DNA of 64,000 nt from Schistosoma haematobium (taxonomy: Eukaryota; Platyhelminthes; Trematoda; Strigeidida; Schistosomatidae). Both the position numbers and the translations under genes were made by a program. Below the pieces are notes generated by a model. The model was given only the letters and a program-made list of their open reading frames with translations. It made no database searches and was not told the origin of the DNA. The stretch is from the NCBI RefSeq assembly GCF_000699445.3, contig NC_067202.1, positions 2,275,565 to 2,339,564 on the forward strand. Direction: 5' to 3'. Shown here in pieces: positions 25,501 to 32,339 of this stretch (position 1 is its first letter; each line of letters begins with the position of its first letter).

Positions 25501-26505
25501 GTTTCTCATATTGTACGAGCATTCCGTATACCTAAATAAATGGTTGCTCTGGTTATCAGAAAGGATATCAGCTTCGTGACTTCCGAAGGAACTTGGCTCG
25601 CATCATGATACGTCATAACTCTTCCAAATAAAGATCTTCTAACTTCTATGGTGAAGATTAAATGGTTTGAATTGTTTTTTCTGGCTAGTGTTTTTTGGCG
25701 AATTAGTCTTCTACAGGATGGGGTCACTAACCTCATGCCCAACCCTCCTTCTTTGTCCGGACTTGGGACCGGAAGTAGCCCCAGAGGTGCTCCGAGAGGA
25801 ATTTATGGTCTAACATTATACATATATTTCTTATTGCGTAATTGTTAAGTAACTAAACTATTCACTATTCCACTTATCATAAGCTTTATTTTGACCTACA
25901 GACTATTACTAGACGTTTTACCGTTCTTGAGTTATGTCCAGTCTATTCATTACAATCTCCCTCATTCACATCCACTTTTGGCTAAATCTTGTACAAATGT
26001 TATTTAATATTTTATGGTACGATGTAGTCTGCTTGATTGGGATATAAACTCCGCATGTTTGATACGCATGATTCATATGTTGGAGTCTGAGATCGGTGTT
26101 CTGGACTCAAAAGCCAGGCAGGGCTATGCAGGAAGTAGGACCGATAAGGACTCTAAACTGCTTGTAAGAGGTGTTATGCGTCATTAGTCCAGTCAATAAT
26201 TCACTATTCTCTAATTAGTGATATCATTAAGTCATACATATTGATAGACGCATAAAGCCATAAGTTGTAATAATAATGTTGTTCAAAACAACAATAGAAA
26301 CATTTGAGTGAAATCCATTTTAAGTAAGAGGACTCAGTAAACGTCATTTTATCATTAAATATCCTTATTATATTGTTATATTGAGATTGTTCTCCTTTCA
26401 CCTTATTTTAGGATGATTTGGATTACTGCAATCATTTGTTTTCTCTATGCTCCTTTAACGTTATTTCTCAGGAATCCATCAGGAGAAGTCACGAGTAATT
26501 TAGAG
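3952..26505 (+). CDS. VMAT: Vesicular monoamine transporter (SLC18/VMAT family), 11 spliced exons, 5' incomplete
   Basis: Predicted H+/monoamine antiporter that loads biogenic amines into synaptic vesicles (family knowledge). Eleven exons (3952-4141, 9053-9111, 10586-10669, 13101-13193, 13847-13936, 15375-15476, 17727-17953, 19390-19453, 21236-21355, 23181-23226, 26412-26505) join with consistent phases and GT/AG borders into about 390 codons. Visible VMAT hallmarks are VPIIP after TM1, the TM2 lysine in [84 protein letters not shown] and [13 protein letters not shown]; the last two carry the TM10 and TM11 aspartates. [12 protein letters not shown] and SMMPIMGY favour VMAT over the acetylcholine transporter VAChT. 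VMATs are usually about 480-520 residues, so the first exon(s) with TM1 and its aspartate lie left of the window. The C-terminus is uncertain: either the last exon reads on to a TAA at 26512-26514, or a short further exon exists. The introns are repeat-filled. Confidence 0.95.
4466..4702 (+). mobile_element. Family-A SINE, degenerate
   Basis: 5' module (GTGGAGTTCAACTGGGTCAG), head (GGCTCAATGGTCATGATG) and decayed hammerhead. The tail ends in ATCCATGAATTCAACTAG, directly before an antisense RTE end. Confidence 0.7.
4702..5312 (-). mobile_element. RTE-like retrotransposon, 5'-truncated
   Basis: The reverse strand gives the family C-terminal block ([29 protein letters not shown]) down to the CATAAGTATGTTAGTAAG tail. 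Several stops. Confidence 0.8.
5320..5985. other. VMAT intron, unassigned
   Basis: Low-complexity AT-rich sequence between an RTE end and a family-G repeat. No exon or RNA gene was recognised. Confidence 0.5.
5990..6270 (+). repeat. Family-G repeat with palindrome
   Basis: GTTTTGTTCTCTGAGCTG..GGTTTAGTCGTGGAGCTTTC and the CTTCTGAACGATATCATCAG block recur at 4268-4450, 6655-6805, 23310-23400, 44915-45080 and 53860-53960. Probably part of the Penelope-like element that contributes the GIY-YIG fragment. Confidence 0.6.
6088..6141. repeat. Perfect 20-bp inverted repeat, 14-base loop
   Basis: GGTGGGGTTTTGTTCTCTGA at 6088-6107 and its exact reverse complement at 6122-6141. Confidence 0.92.
6418..6690 (-). 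pseudogene. GIY-YIG endonuclease fragment, Penelope-like element
   Basis: The minus strand reads [20 protein letters not shown], then [11 protein letters not shown], and later [15 protein letters not shown], ending EFLEA and a stop. The IIYK...YIG pair and the HSFDW..VEIL tail are those of GIY-YIG domains found in Penelope-like retroelements (family knowledge). No reverse transcriptase is present, so it is a 5'-truncated relic. It is joined upstream to a family-G repeat. Confidence 0.7.
7340..7575. mobile_element. Family-A SINE, fold-back pair
   Basis: Minus half (7340-7445) with CATAGCAGTG and B box GATTCGAATCCAGGAC. It is followed directly by a plus half with GTTCAGTGGTCTAGAGGTTAAG and GGGTTCGAATC. 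The hammerhead halves are degenerate. Confidence 0.7.
7690..8035 (+). mobile_element. Family-B hammerhead SINE, fold-back copy
   Basis: Inverted tail, then tRNA-like head (GTAGCTAAGTGGATAAGGCG, B box GGGTTCGAGTTCC) and hammerhead block. The core reads CTGGCGA instead of CTGANGA, so A6 is lost and the ribozyme is probably dead. Confidence 0.8.
8543..8890 (-). mobile_element. Family-A hammerhead SINE, full copy
   Basis: Reads tail to head on the + strand: GAAAACCTGGAAGCACTGG tail, hammerhead 8626-8671, B box (CTAACCCAGGACC), A-box region, and 5' module ending AATTGAACTCCACTGGTCAC. About 350 bp; this is the most complete single-orientation copy. Confidence 0.85.
8626..8671 (-). ncRNA. Hammerhead ribozyme (family A), antisense to VMAT
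   Basis: Perfect stem I, CTGAGGA, GAAA, stem III ACAGCTGT, triplet GTC. Stem II begins with a U-C mismatch next to the core. Confidence 0.68.
9053..9111 (+). CDS. VMAT: VMAT exon b: TM3 start
   Basis: A 59-base exon with acceptor GAATAG and donor A|GTAAGT. It reads (R)[19 protein letters not shown], matching the family RIGYQIPMF...F segment. It completes the Arg codon from the previous exon and hands one base on. Confidence 0.92.
9208..9535 (+). mobile_element. Family-B hammerhead SINE, fold-back copy
   Basis: Inverted tail (TATTGTTTGCTTGTATG...) and then a + strand head and hammerhead. The core is TTGATGA (C3 lost) and the cleavage triplet is changed to GAC, so it is inactive. Confidence 0.75.
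9870..9938. repeat. (TTCC)n/(TTAC)n microsatellite
   Basis: Tandem CCTT then TTAC units directly at the 3' end of an antisense RTE copy. The same TTAC run is found at the RTE copies at 15152 and 60290, so it is the element's tail repeat. Confidence 0.95.
9936..10405 (-). mobile_element. RTE-like retrotransposon, 5'-truncated
   Basis: On the minus strand it reads [40 protein letters not shown] and further C-terminal segments, ending in a TTAC microsatellite tail. It lies 180 bp before VMAT exon c. Confidence 0.85.
10586..10669 (+). CDS. VMAT: VMAT exon c: TM3-TM4
   Basis: Acceptor TTATAG and donor G|GTAAGT. It reads (I)[19 protein letters not shown] followed by GSACSSVSG, the strongly conserved VMAT segment LLIAR.LQG.GS.CSSV.G. 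Confidence 0.94.
10950..11195 (-). mobile_element. Family-A SINE, internally deleted
   Basis: Tail, decayed hammerhead and full 5' module; the B-box region is missing. A second partial copy follows at 11190-11290. Confidence 0.65.
11625..11770 (+). repeat. Family-F repeat
   Basis: GTGACTTATCGATCGAATCAA, GAGTTCTGATTGG and CCAGAACACAAGTCTCA blocks recur at 18882-19005 (+) and 26060-26200 (-). Confidence 0.55.
12150..12260 (+). mobile_element. Family-A SINE head fragment
   Basis: A/B-box region (GGCTCAATAGTTTAGAGGTT, AGGTTCGAATCTC) and the first part of the hammerhead (GGAGTCTCATACTAG). Confidence 0.65.
13101..13193 (+). CDS. VMAT: VMAT exon d: loop 4/5 and TM5
   Basis: A 93-base exon with acceptor AATATAG and donor A|GTAAGT. 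It reads [20 protein letters not shown] followed by [11 protein letters not shown]. The ERG...IALSGLA block is the conserved VMAT cytoplasmic loop/TM5 motif. Confidence 0.94.
13419..13600. repeat. (GATA)n microsatellite with GATT end
   Basis: Long GATA run broken by a GTGTGGATA interruption, then GATT units to about 13600. It lies in the VMAT intron between exons d and e. Confidence 0.97.
13847..13936 (+). CDS. VMAT: VMAT exon e: TM5 end to TM6
   Basis: Acceptor TTTTCAAG and donor A|GTAAGT. It reads (I)[19 protein letters not shown] followed by [10 protein letters not shown]. The family has GPPFGS..YEF here, so the PPF triplet is APY in this protein. Confidence 0.92.
14110..14460 (+). repeat. 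Family-I interspersed repeat
   Basis: GTCAATTAACTACAACGTAGG to GGACTCAGACTAGAAG. The same block is found at 44410-44655 and, shorter, at 57425-57500. Confidence 0.6.
15152..15275 (-). mobile_element. RTE-like retrotransposon 3' tip
   Basis: TTAC tail followed by GCCTGTTACTCCTCGTAGAG. It ends 100 bp before VMAT exon f. Confidence 0.75.
15375..15476 (+). CDS. VMAT: VMAT exon f: central cytoplasmic loop
   Basis: Acceptor CATTTAG and donor G|GTTAGT. It reads (I)[19 protein letters not shown], then [15 protein letters not shown]. This matches [32 protein letters not shown] closely. Confidence 0.94.
15505..15965. mobile_element. Family-A hammerhead SINE, fold-back pair
   Basis: A minus half (15505-15680: tail, hammerhead, B box) runs directly into a complete plus copy (15680-15965) with 5' module, A box, B box (GAGTTCGAATC) and hammerhead 15863-15908. 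Located between VMAT exons f and g. Confidence 0.8.
15863..15908 (+). ncRNA. Hammerhead ribozyme (family A) in VMAT intron
   Basis: Perfect stem I, CTGAGGA and GAAA. Stem II has one C-A mismatch (AAGAC), and stem III ACGGAGGT pairs only two bases deep. Triplet GTC. Activity is less certain. Confidence 0.65.
16030..17090. other. VMAT intron, unassigned higher-GC block
   Basis: More balanced base composition than its surroundings (for example 16400-16680), which suggests an old coding transposon, but no frame is long enough or familiar enough to name. Confidence 0.4.
17093..17625 (+). repeat. Family-C interspersed repeat
   Basis: Unclassified repeat of about 530 bp, beginning with a TTATTTATT-rich end and including GATACTGC..GGATGCCCAGACCGAA, CCCTCAGAACCC and ACTATGTAAGAGCATTT. 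It ends 100 bp before VMAT exon g. Confidence 0.75.
17727..17953 (+). CDS. VMAT: VMAT exon g: TM7-TM8 (largest exon)
   Basis: 227 bases, acceptor ATTAAG, donor GCA|GTAAGT (phase 0). It carries [40 protein letters not shown] and [20 protein letters not shown]. All align without gaps to the VMAT TM7-TM8 region. Confidence 0.95.
18002..18330 (-). mobile_element. Family-B hammerhead SINE, full copy
   Basis: Single-orientation copy: tRNA-like head (A box near 18290, B box near 18245), hammerhead block near 18175-18215, and tail ending in the ATTGTTTGGCCTG block. The core keeps CTGACGA but GAAA has become AAAA. Confidence 0.8.
18440..18705 (-). mobile_element. Family-B hammerhead SINE, second copy in tandem
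   Basis: Same order as the copy at 18002, and same strand. The GAAA and stem II survive, but the CUGANGA box is scrambled. Confidence 0.75.
18757..18880 (-). mobile_element. RTE-like retrotransposon 3' tip
   Basis: TTACTTTTCTACTTACACCTG followed by the family 3' end. A family-F repeat begins directly after it. Confidence 0.7.
19390..19453 (+). CDS. VMAT: VMAT exon h: TM9
   Basis: A 64-base exon with acceptor TTTCCAG and donor G|GTAAGT. It reads [20 protein letters not shown] followed by VG, matching family IPFAKNI..LIAPNFGVGFAIG. Confidence 0.93.
19669..19896 (-). pseudogene. Histone H3 pseudogene, N-terminal half
   Basis: On the minus strand from ATG 19896 it reads [17 protein letters not shown], a stop, then [40 protein letters not shown] and [13 protein letters not shown]. 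This is unmistakably histone H3 residues 1 to about 70. The Arg after GGKAP is a TGA stop, and several tail and core residues differ. Similarity stops near 19682. It is a truncated, non-functional copy inside a VMAT intron; no poly(A) tail can be judged because the 3' half is missing. Confidence 0.9.
20160..20400 (+). repeat. Repeat headed by an ACTACTTAT hairpin, copy 1
   Basis: ATACTACTTATGTTTGCAGA, then TATAAGTAGTAT, and purine-rich GAGAAGAGA sequence. Related to 20815-21010, 14085-14115 and 1100-1230. Confidence 0.55.
20454..20660 (+). mobile_element. RTE-like retrotransposon 3' end
   Basis: ORF remnant with [18 protein letters not shown], then [24 protein letters not shown] codons, and GAGTAACAGGCG at the end. 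Confidence 0.8.
20815..21010 (+). repeat. Repeat headed by an ACTACTTAT hairpin, copy 2
   Basis: CACTACTTATAT and ATATAAGTAGTG form a perfect 12-bp stem with a 6-base loop (20830-20859), followed by the same ACACCAGTCGAACGTG-type sequence. Confidence 0.55.
21236..21355 (+). CDS. VMAT: VMAT exon i: TM10-TM11 with transport aspartates
   Basis: Acceptor CATTTAG and donor G|GTATGT. It reads [20 protein letters not shown], then [20 protein letters not shown]. The Asp in GYLVDLRH and the Asp in AIADVAF correspond to the TM10 and TM11 aspartates needed for transport in mammalian VMAT2 (family knowledge). Confidence 0.95.
21405..21615. mobile_element. Family-A hammerhead SINE, fold-back pair
   Basis: A minus half with intact hammerhead (21469-21514) joins at 21535 to the plus tail (CTCCATAGTGGTCTAGCTTC...). 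It starts 50 bases after VMAT exon i. Confidence 0.8.
21469..21514 (-). ncRNA. Hammerhead ribozyme (family A), antisense to VMAT
   Basis: CTGAGGA, stem II GTCC/GGAC, GAAA, stem III ATGGCCAT, triplet ATC. Stem I has a single C-A mismatch. Confidence 0.78.
21763..21904. repeat. Long inverted repeat, 61-bp arms
   Basis: Arms 21763-21823 and 21844-21904 match as inverted copies with 4 mismatches; the loop is 20 bases. It lies in the VMAT intron between exons i and j. Confidence 0.9.
22297..22585 (-). mobile_element. Family-B hammerhead SINE, degenerate
   Basis: Tail block TTGTTTGCTTGTATCTTCCC, then hammerhead remnant and tRNA-like head. The core reads CTGACAG. Confidence 0.7.
22795..23110. mobile_element. 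Family-A hammerhead SINE, fold-back pair
   Basis: A minus half (tail, degenerate hammerhead, B box, A-box region) joins at about 22966 to a plus half with hammerhead 22984-23029 and tail. It ends 70 bases before VMAT exon j. Confidence 0.8.
22984..23029 (+). ncRNA. Hammerhead ribozyme (family A) in VMAT intron
   Basis: Stem I GCATTG/CAGTGC (one G-U), CTGAGGA at 22990, stem II GTCT/AGAT, GAAA, palindromic stem III ATGGCCAT, and triplet ATC with cut after 23023. Sense to VMAT, about 150 bases before exon j. Confidence 0.82.
23181..23226 (+). CDS. VMAT: VMAT exon j: short exon, TM11-TM12 link
   Basis: A 46-base exon with acceptor TTGAATAG and donor TG|GTAAGT. It reads [15 protein letters not shown] and leaves 2 bases of a Trp codon. 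Confidence 0.9.
23398..23672 (+). repeat. Family-C repeat, 3' half
   Basis: From CTTAGGATCCTGGAATCCATG to GGCCATACCAGGGCAG. Confidence 0.7.
23785..24067 (+). mobile_element. Merlin-type MITE, copy 2 with intact terminal inverted repeats
   Basis: Left end GAGACTATAATTTATGGGCG and right end (reverse strand) GAGACTATAATTTATGGACG form near-perfect terminal inverted repeats about 283 bp apart. There is no coding capacity. It sits in the intron between VMAT exons j and k. Confidence 0.75.
24325..24851 (+). mobile_element. Solo LTR-like element, copy 1
   Basis: Starts TGTGGAGACCCG and ends ACTGCA, with AACT on both sides as a possible target duplication. About 527 bp, no coding capacity. It shares long stretches with the copy at 30226 (for example ACTTTAGTGGCCCG and ACTTAAATC.CGTTAGTCAA). 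Confidence 0.6.
24870..26400. other. VMAT intron, mostly unassigned
   Basis: Apart from the family-H (25665-25800) and family-F (26060-26200) repeats, nothing recognisable; no exon-like open frame with good splice sites. Confidence 0.45.
25665..25800 (+). repeat. Family-H repeat
   Basis: CTGGCTAGTGTTTTTTGGCGA to GGGCTTGGGACCGG-type end. Also at 51125-51255 and 57590-57700, all on the + strand. Confidence 0.6.
26412..26505 (+). CDS. VMAT: VMAT exon k: TM12, possible 3' coding end
   Basis: Acceptor TATTTTAG. It reads (W)[19 protein letters not shown] then [12 protein letters not shown], matching family FAPLCFFLR. At 26506 there is a moderate donor, GTAATA. Without splicing the frame adds Val-Ile and stops at TAA 26512-26514. 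The usual VMAT cytoplasmic tail is therefore either very short or on another exon; see the candidate at 29479. Confidence 0.88.
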
Positions 26506-26639
26506 GTAATATAAGTCGTTTAATAGTATTCTACTCTATAAGTTACTACTAGTGAATATGTAGAGGTTTATGTAGAATTGTATAAAATATGGATTGAATC
26601 TATTGAATTTATGATAAATCTACTTTGTATCGTGATGGA

Positions 26640-27215
26640 ATCTACTCACCAGATAAGTTGTATGCAGTTAAACGTCAGATGGCAATTGTTACAATTGACA
26701 GTCCAAGACAAGTGAAATGTACGAATACTTGTGAGACTAGAAAGAAGGCTATAGAAGGTAATCTACTACCAGCTTGAGTTACGGAATACACAATAGATCC
26801 AAATGGAAGACTGAAGAATATGTGTATACTACCTGGTTGGGATCCATGAGACGATAGCAACCGATGATTAGAGACCTTGAATGACATGACTCAAAATCGT
26901 TTGCAATGGTGCAGGTGCACCCACTCTTTGTGTTTCCCCAAATTACAATCTTCTGAATTCTTCATGTCCCTTTCTTTTTTCTCTTTCCAAATTTATTTCA
27001 TTGAATTACACTCCTTGAATAACATCTTCAAACTCTAATCTTCCCGATTACTGCTTATACTCTTACTACTTCTACCACTATGGGATTTGAATCGACAATT
27101 GTATCTGTGTGTTGATATGGTATGGCAACTTGAACTGATGTATGTGCGTACGTACGAAGTTCTACGTTGCTGCTGACTGACTACATATATTTCACAATAA
27201 AATCTGTGTTTCCTC
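26640..27215 (+). mobile_element. LINE (family J) C-terminal and 3' UTR remnant
   Basis: Decayed codons LPGWDPWDDSNR, then LETLNDMTQNRLQW, correspond to the C-terminal block repeated at other J copies. The 3' part ends in TGGCAACTTGAACTGATGTATG. An AATAAA near 27194 could belong to this element. Confidence 0.6.
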
Positions 27216-27869
27216 TGGAGTTGGGTTGTTCGTACATAACGGTATGACTATGATAACTCAAAACTTCAACAGCATCAGGTTATCTGCAACCTAAGAAGAA
27301 TTTTCTAATTCTTTACGAGGTTTTGACTCTTTTATAACCAGGTTAATCATGTTAAAGGTAATCAAATTGCAGTTAACTCTGCAAAAAATCACATTCAGTA
27401 GAAAGAAAAATACAATTAGTAATTATCATTATGATTACTGTTATAACGCTCGATTTTCCGTCTGTACTAATGGGATGTTAATCTACACTAGATTCCCTCC
27501 CAGTGTCTATTATTCTACAGGACTTCAACACAACTCAGATCAAGAACACATGACTAGCCTGATTAGAATGTGAGTATATTTCCACACTAAAAACCGACAA
27601 CAATCATAATAATATCAAGGGTCATTGAATATATAGCTCATCTAACACTTGTCAGACTATCTCCTAGTGTGACTAAGCAAACAACCAATGATTATCTTCC
27701 TCGTTTAAACATCAACGACCTGTAGTTACTTTTCAATATGCATAGAATCCGAATCTATCAGTGTTGAGTGTTACTTGTAAGAATGTTTAGGAAGAGAAGA
27801 GAGGGAGAATTCCCAATGACATTTAGAAGAAAGTTCATCTATTCAAAAACTTAAATTAATAACTAATTT

Positions 27870-28505
27870 GACCTATAAACATGATGGATGGTGACTAGCA
27901 GTAGGATCCAGAACGCTTATTTCATCCTAATTAACAGTCGTCAGATGGGTGTACCTACATCTCACAGTTGATGTTCACTTCAGAACTCCAACACAGTACT
28001 GTACACTTCAAATGTCATCACGTTACCCACTTAGCTACTGAGTTTTGATACACACTAGCTTGTGCAATGAGGTGAAGTTTTACCTTATTTTTGTGTGGGT
28101 TGCTCGAATTTTCCCATTAATGGTTAGGACTGTAATCGATCAGTCTCCATTAGCATTTGTGCTTTTTTTTCCCGATTGTCGCCAGCATGTTTCTAAGCAG
28201 AGATGGATGGATGGATGGATGGATGGATGGATTAGCAGTCGTATCCAGTACGCTTGTTTAGTCCCAGAATAAACATCGACTGTGGTATGCAGGTATATTT
28301 GTCTAATAAGTTCCAAAATAGGACGCAACACGTGACCTGAGTTCCATTGCTAGCCATCATTCATCTTTGCTTATAAAGCTTGTGACTCAAGGTGATGTCG
28401 AGGCGATCCGCATACGATGCACATATGCCAACAAGAGACTAATCAGTTGCAGTCCTAAACAACAATGAGAAGATTAAAACAAACGATACCAAGTGAATCT
28501 AGTTA
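27870..28505. mobile_element. Family-B SINE cluster, inverted around a GGAT microsatellite
   Basis: A minus-strand copy (27870-28060), a minus-strand tail (28080-28200), the GGAT run, then a plus-strand hammerhead remnant and tail to about 28505. The ribozyme cores are degenerate. Confidence 0.65.
28203..28230. repeat. (GGAT)n microsatellite
   Basis: Six to seven GGAT units placed at the junction of an inverted family-B SINE pair. Confidence 0.9.
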
Positions 28506-29303
28506 CTTAATAGTTATCCGATAGGAATACACGTAATAATAGTCCATAAATAACTCCTATCAGTTACCATTCATTTATTCTTTGTTAGGGTATAACACTT
28601 CCCTTTCAATTACATAATCTATCGAATGATCTGTTTCTTTACTTTTCTTTTGTTTCTTCGACATATTCCCAATACAGATAACAGTTTGTAAATCTATTTC
28701 CAGTTTAGATGAATAACCGGGAACTGTCATTCAATTAAAAATGTAGTAAGTGAATGTAAATTCATTTAGAAAGAATAAAAAATACACATTTTGAAGTGTA
28801 TCGTTTCTACTTCTATTGTTTTATACTGATAGATCCCGACCCAGATGCCTTAATCCTAAACCGGTAGCCGCAAGGACTGAAGGTTGTAGATAAGGCTGTG
28901 AATTATTGCTGGTCATCACTTTTATACTAGGAGGAAGTGGTTGTTTGTCGTTAGCTGGTTCCCAAAAAAGCCCAAACTGAACAACTACGATACACAGACT
29001 AAACTAATCTCTACAAAAGTCCCTTCAACTTTACATTAGATAATTGTAGAAAATCATTACAGAGTGATTGAAACTAGAAATACAATACAGCAAATTCCAT
29101 ATAAGTTATCACAATGTAGAATGAACATTATTATATGAAAAGGTTCTGAATGCAATCTCAAGTGACCTGTTGAATGGGTCCAGAAATAGGACAAAGACCA
29201 TTATAGTAGTCTATCACTTTAGATTCTAAATCCTTATCCAGGCGATTTTCAATTTGTAACAGGAACCTGTCAACTCAACACATGGAATTCGTTTAGAGTA
29301 AAA

Positions 29304-29304
<1 letters not shown>

Positions 29305-29336
<32 letters not shown>

Positions 29337-29368
29337 CAGTAGCATTAGTAGTAGTAGTAGTAGTAGTA
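29305..29368. repeat. (AGT)n microsatellite
   Basis: AGT units with one AGC and one ATT interruption. Confidence 0.95.
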
Positions 29369-29478
29369 TCGGGATTGACTCATGAATCCGATTATTTCAT
29401 TGTTTAACATTGCGTAAATTAAATTACTTTTTACTGAATTGTTATTGCTGATGTCCTACTTCTTTTTATATTTTTCAG

Positions 29479-29502
29479 ATGATGCATTTCTCTTTGTATT
29501 AA
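29479..29502 (+). other. Weak candidate VMAT terminal exon
   Basis: A good pyrimidine tract and CAG precede 29479. Read in phase 0 after exon k, the sequence gives only Met-Met-His-Phe-Ser-Leu-Tyr and then TAA. It is phase-compatible with exon k but too short to recognise, so this is inference only. Confidence 0.2.
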
Positions 29503-30225
29503 TGTTAATATCTCTGTTGAGCTCCTACCAGTTATCCAAGTGAAATCCTAAAAGGAACAAACAACTTAGTAATTCAAACAGATGGATTTATTATCATCAA
29601 TCAAGCTGCGAAACATTGTGTCTTTCAGTTTGACCATTTAATTTAATTGTGGATAAATACTATTTCTACTGAATTTAAAAAAAGTCTTGATTAATTTTTT
29701 TTTGAGAAAATCATAATCCAAATTGAGGATACTCATACTACGTGAATAATTGAAATGAATCTATCGTGCCGACAGATAGCCTTTGTTCTGTTAGTAGAAG
29801 AAACTGGACTAGTAGTGAGATAGTTCTTTATTTAGATCGTGTTGCAGGATATCATCGAGTACCAGGTTGCTTGTTTAAACACACAACGCTTTTCAATGTT
29901 CAATACAAGATAAAAGGAAATATAATCCCTGTGCAAAATAAGGAAGTGAATGAATACTTGAGCTCTATTTTATTACATGTATTCAGATGTTTGAGGTCAA
30001 GTGTTAACAAATCAACCTAAGCTGTTACAGATTCCGCTTATCCATTCAATCAGAACTCTGTTAACAGTTGATCATGAGTCCATATAGAAACAGGGAACTG
30101 TTAAACGATTGACAATTAGGAGCCATGAAAAAAATTCGGGTCGATATGATAACTTACAAATGCCCTTAAGTAAACTTATGAACGAGTTTCAGATCCTCGA
30201 ACCATTTCATGTTTAAAAACAGTTT

Positions 30226-30741
30226 TTTAGTGGGGCCCGTGATTTTGTTGTCGTTCAGATCGGGCAATGTTTGCTGACGAGCTCTCCACTTTAGTGGCCC
30301 GTGGATCTAACTCCATGTAGATCGTAAGAGTGTTTTTTATCACCTATCCTCGTATACAATCACCGACTTAAATCACGTTAGTCAATAACGGAATTTAGAT
30401 AAGTCAAATAACGAGAATGGCCTTTGAATACATATATTTTGTATGTAAAGTGAATGTATTAGAACAAAGCAAAATGACGCGCAGTGGAGATGGCTAGTAA
30501 GCCAACTTCATTTTTAGCCAGGCGTTACTCAATATTTATAGGCAGACAAAATAAACTACAGACATATGATGAGAGACATGGGATATGAAGTGTACACACA
30601 TATACGCTCATATAAAAACAGTCGACTGTTAAGCGAACAAGCAACAAGGTCAAAATATGACTCAAGTAGAATGAACAGATCGGTTTGTCCAAAAACTAGA
30701 ATAAGATATATTATTGGCTTAAAATAATGACTGACACTACA
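30226..30741 (+). mobile_element. Solo LTR-like element, copy 2
   Basis: About 516 bp, collinear with 24325-24851. It ends CACTACA and is flanked by AGTTT on both sides. The 5' TG end is decayed. Confidence 0.55.
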
Positions 30742-30924
30742 AGTTTACCGCGAAAGTTGTTAAACCATAACGGGCTCACTTATTTTGCAAAGACTTCTAA
30801 ATTTTTGGTCTTATGACAAGTTTGGTACTTCTTAAAATTCTTCTCAAAGAAACTCGCTAGTTAGCTTGAAATCGGTTTCTTTCTGGATCATTAATGACCC
30901 CACGAAAAATTGTATTGTTTACCT

Positions 30925-32330
30925 ACTGATTTACCTACGCCTGTCAACCCTCGTGGAACATATAACACAACTATCACTTCCTATCCTTCTCAGTCTAAGG
31001 GTGTCCTTTCAAGTGGTATTCCCTTTTTCGACGACTACCTCCGATATTCAGCGCAAAATGCCTTTAGACCTACATTTTCTCATCCAACGTTGACGACTCC
31101 AGGTTGGTGCTTTCCTCGTGATGCAGTTCGGTGATTTTCGTAATGTATGTCCCACATGCTTCCAACATATTTTCCTGATTTCCTCCATAGCCGGAAGCTG
31201 AGGGATGCTGCTGACGGCATTCGGTCTCCGAGTGCTATTCATGTTTTGACATCTGCTTTCGATACTCAGTTCAATGTACTCTTTGACCTATCTACCAACA
31301 TTCACGACTCCGAGTTGGAGCTTTCCTCAGGGTGCGTTTTGATGGTTTCGGTAAAGTGTTGTACCCACCCTAAGTACCTTTTTTAATTTCTTCTTCAGCT
31401 GGGAGCTTGTCTTTCCGCTCTCATAGAGTGACGTTGCTGATGGCATATGGCCAACGGACATTCAGTATCTTTATAGACAATTGTTTATAAATACCAGTAC
31501 GTTTTTGACGACGATTGAAGCAGTTCACTAAATCTCAGATCAATATAATAGAACTGTGTTGATGTTTGTATTGAACATTCGGGGTTTGGTGTTGACTGAT
31601 GGTCGTTTTGAGTTTCATATGTTCTTCAATTATCGGAACCAATTAAATTGTTATCCCTTCCCATTTGAATCAGGTCCTCATAGTTTATCAACGTTGCTGC
31701 TCAGATATGTAAAGCCTTCAGCCGCTGCCAGAGATTCTCCATCAAGTAAGATCTGTTTAATGCTCTGCTTTTCCTCTTGTATGTTTCAAGACCTGATGTT
31801 GCGAAAGCTGTTGCTTCAGTGATTTAGTCCATCTGAATTTGTCGATGTGTATAGTATAGAAGAGCAAGGTCATCTGTAAATCCAAATCATCTAGTTGAGT
31901 ACAAGATGATTATTGCATTCCGCGCTTCCTCTCAGATATCGAGGTTTTCATAATCCAGTCAACCAACAAAAGAAACAGAAATGAGAGTTAGCAGCCTTGT
32001 CTGACATTGGTCTTCAAATAGTATGTATTTGCAAACTGCCCTTGCATTGTAGTCCGTCGTGAGATTTTCGCAGGAAAGCCGTTTATTTAAAATCTTATTA
32101 TCCCATCATACAGTCATTATCCTACTTAAAGCTGGGTAGATCCTTGATATTGCCTACGAAAAGTGCATTTTTAAGTTGATCTTCATTCTAAAAGTTCCTC
32201 GTACAACCGTCTAGACTTGAGGAAGTCTCTCCGCGTTCACCATTACTGATCTTCCCTCAGCGTTAAATGTTGAATATGATTTTTCTCACTTCAGCTTCAA
32301 GTGCCCTGTGGTTCAATCAATAACAATACA
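30925..32330 (-). mobile_element. RTE-like retrotransposon with recognisable reverse transcriptase core, degenerate
   Basis: Longest RTE copy. On the minus strand the catalytic motif appears as GFTDDLALLY near 31835-31885 (family FADDLALL), with DWIMKTSISERKRGMQ just upstream and the C-terminal VLLY/thumb regions at 30925-31640. Part of the C-terminal region is duplicated (31081-31200 and 31305-31420). Many stops; not functional. Confidence 0.75.
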
Positions 32331-32339
32331 AAACCACAA

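Larger units (their letters stand above)
28510..30220. other. Intergenic or VMAT 3' region
   Basis: Holds the AGT microsatellite and the weak terminal-exon candidate. An 84-codon frame at about 29766-30018 has no recognisable similarity. Confidence 0.4.

Noticed and set aside
28045..28272. Frame with repeated Trp-Met-Asp-Gly
   Set aside because: Generated by the GGAT microsatellite inside SINE sequence.
29766..30018. 84-codon frame in the intergenic region
   Set aside because: No recognisable similarity, no splice or promoter support; length is expected by chance.
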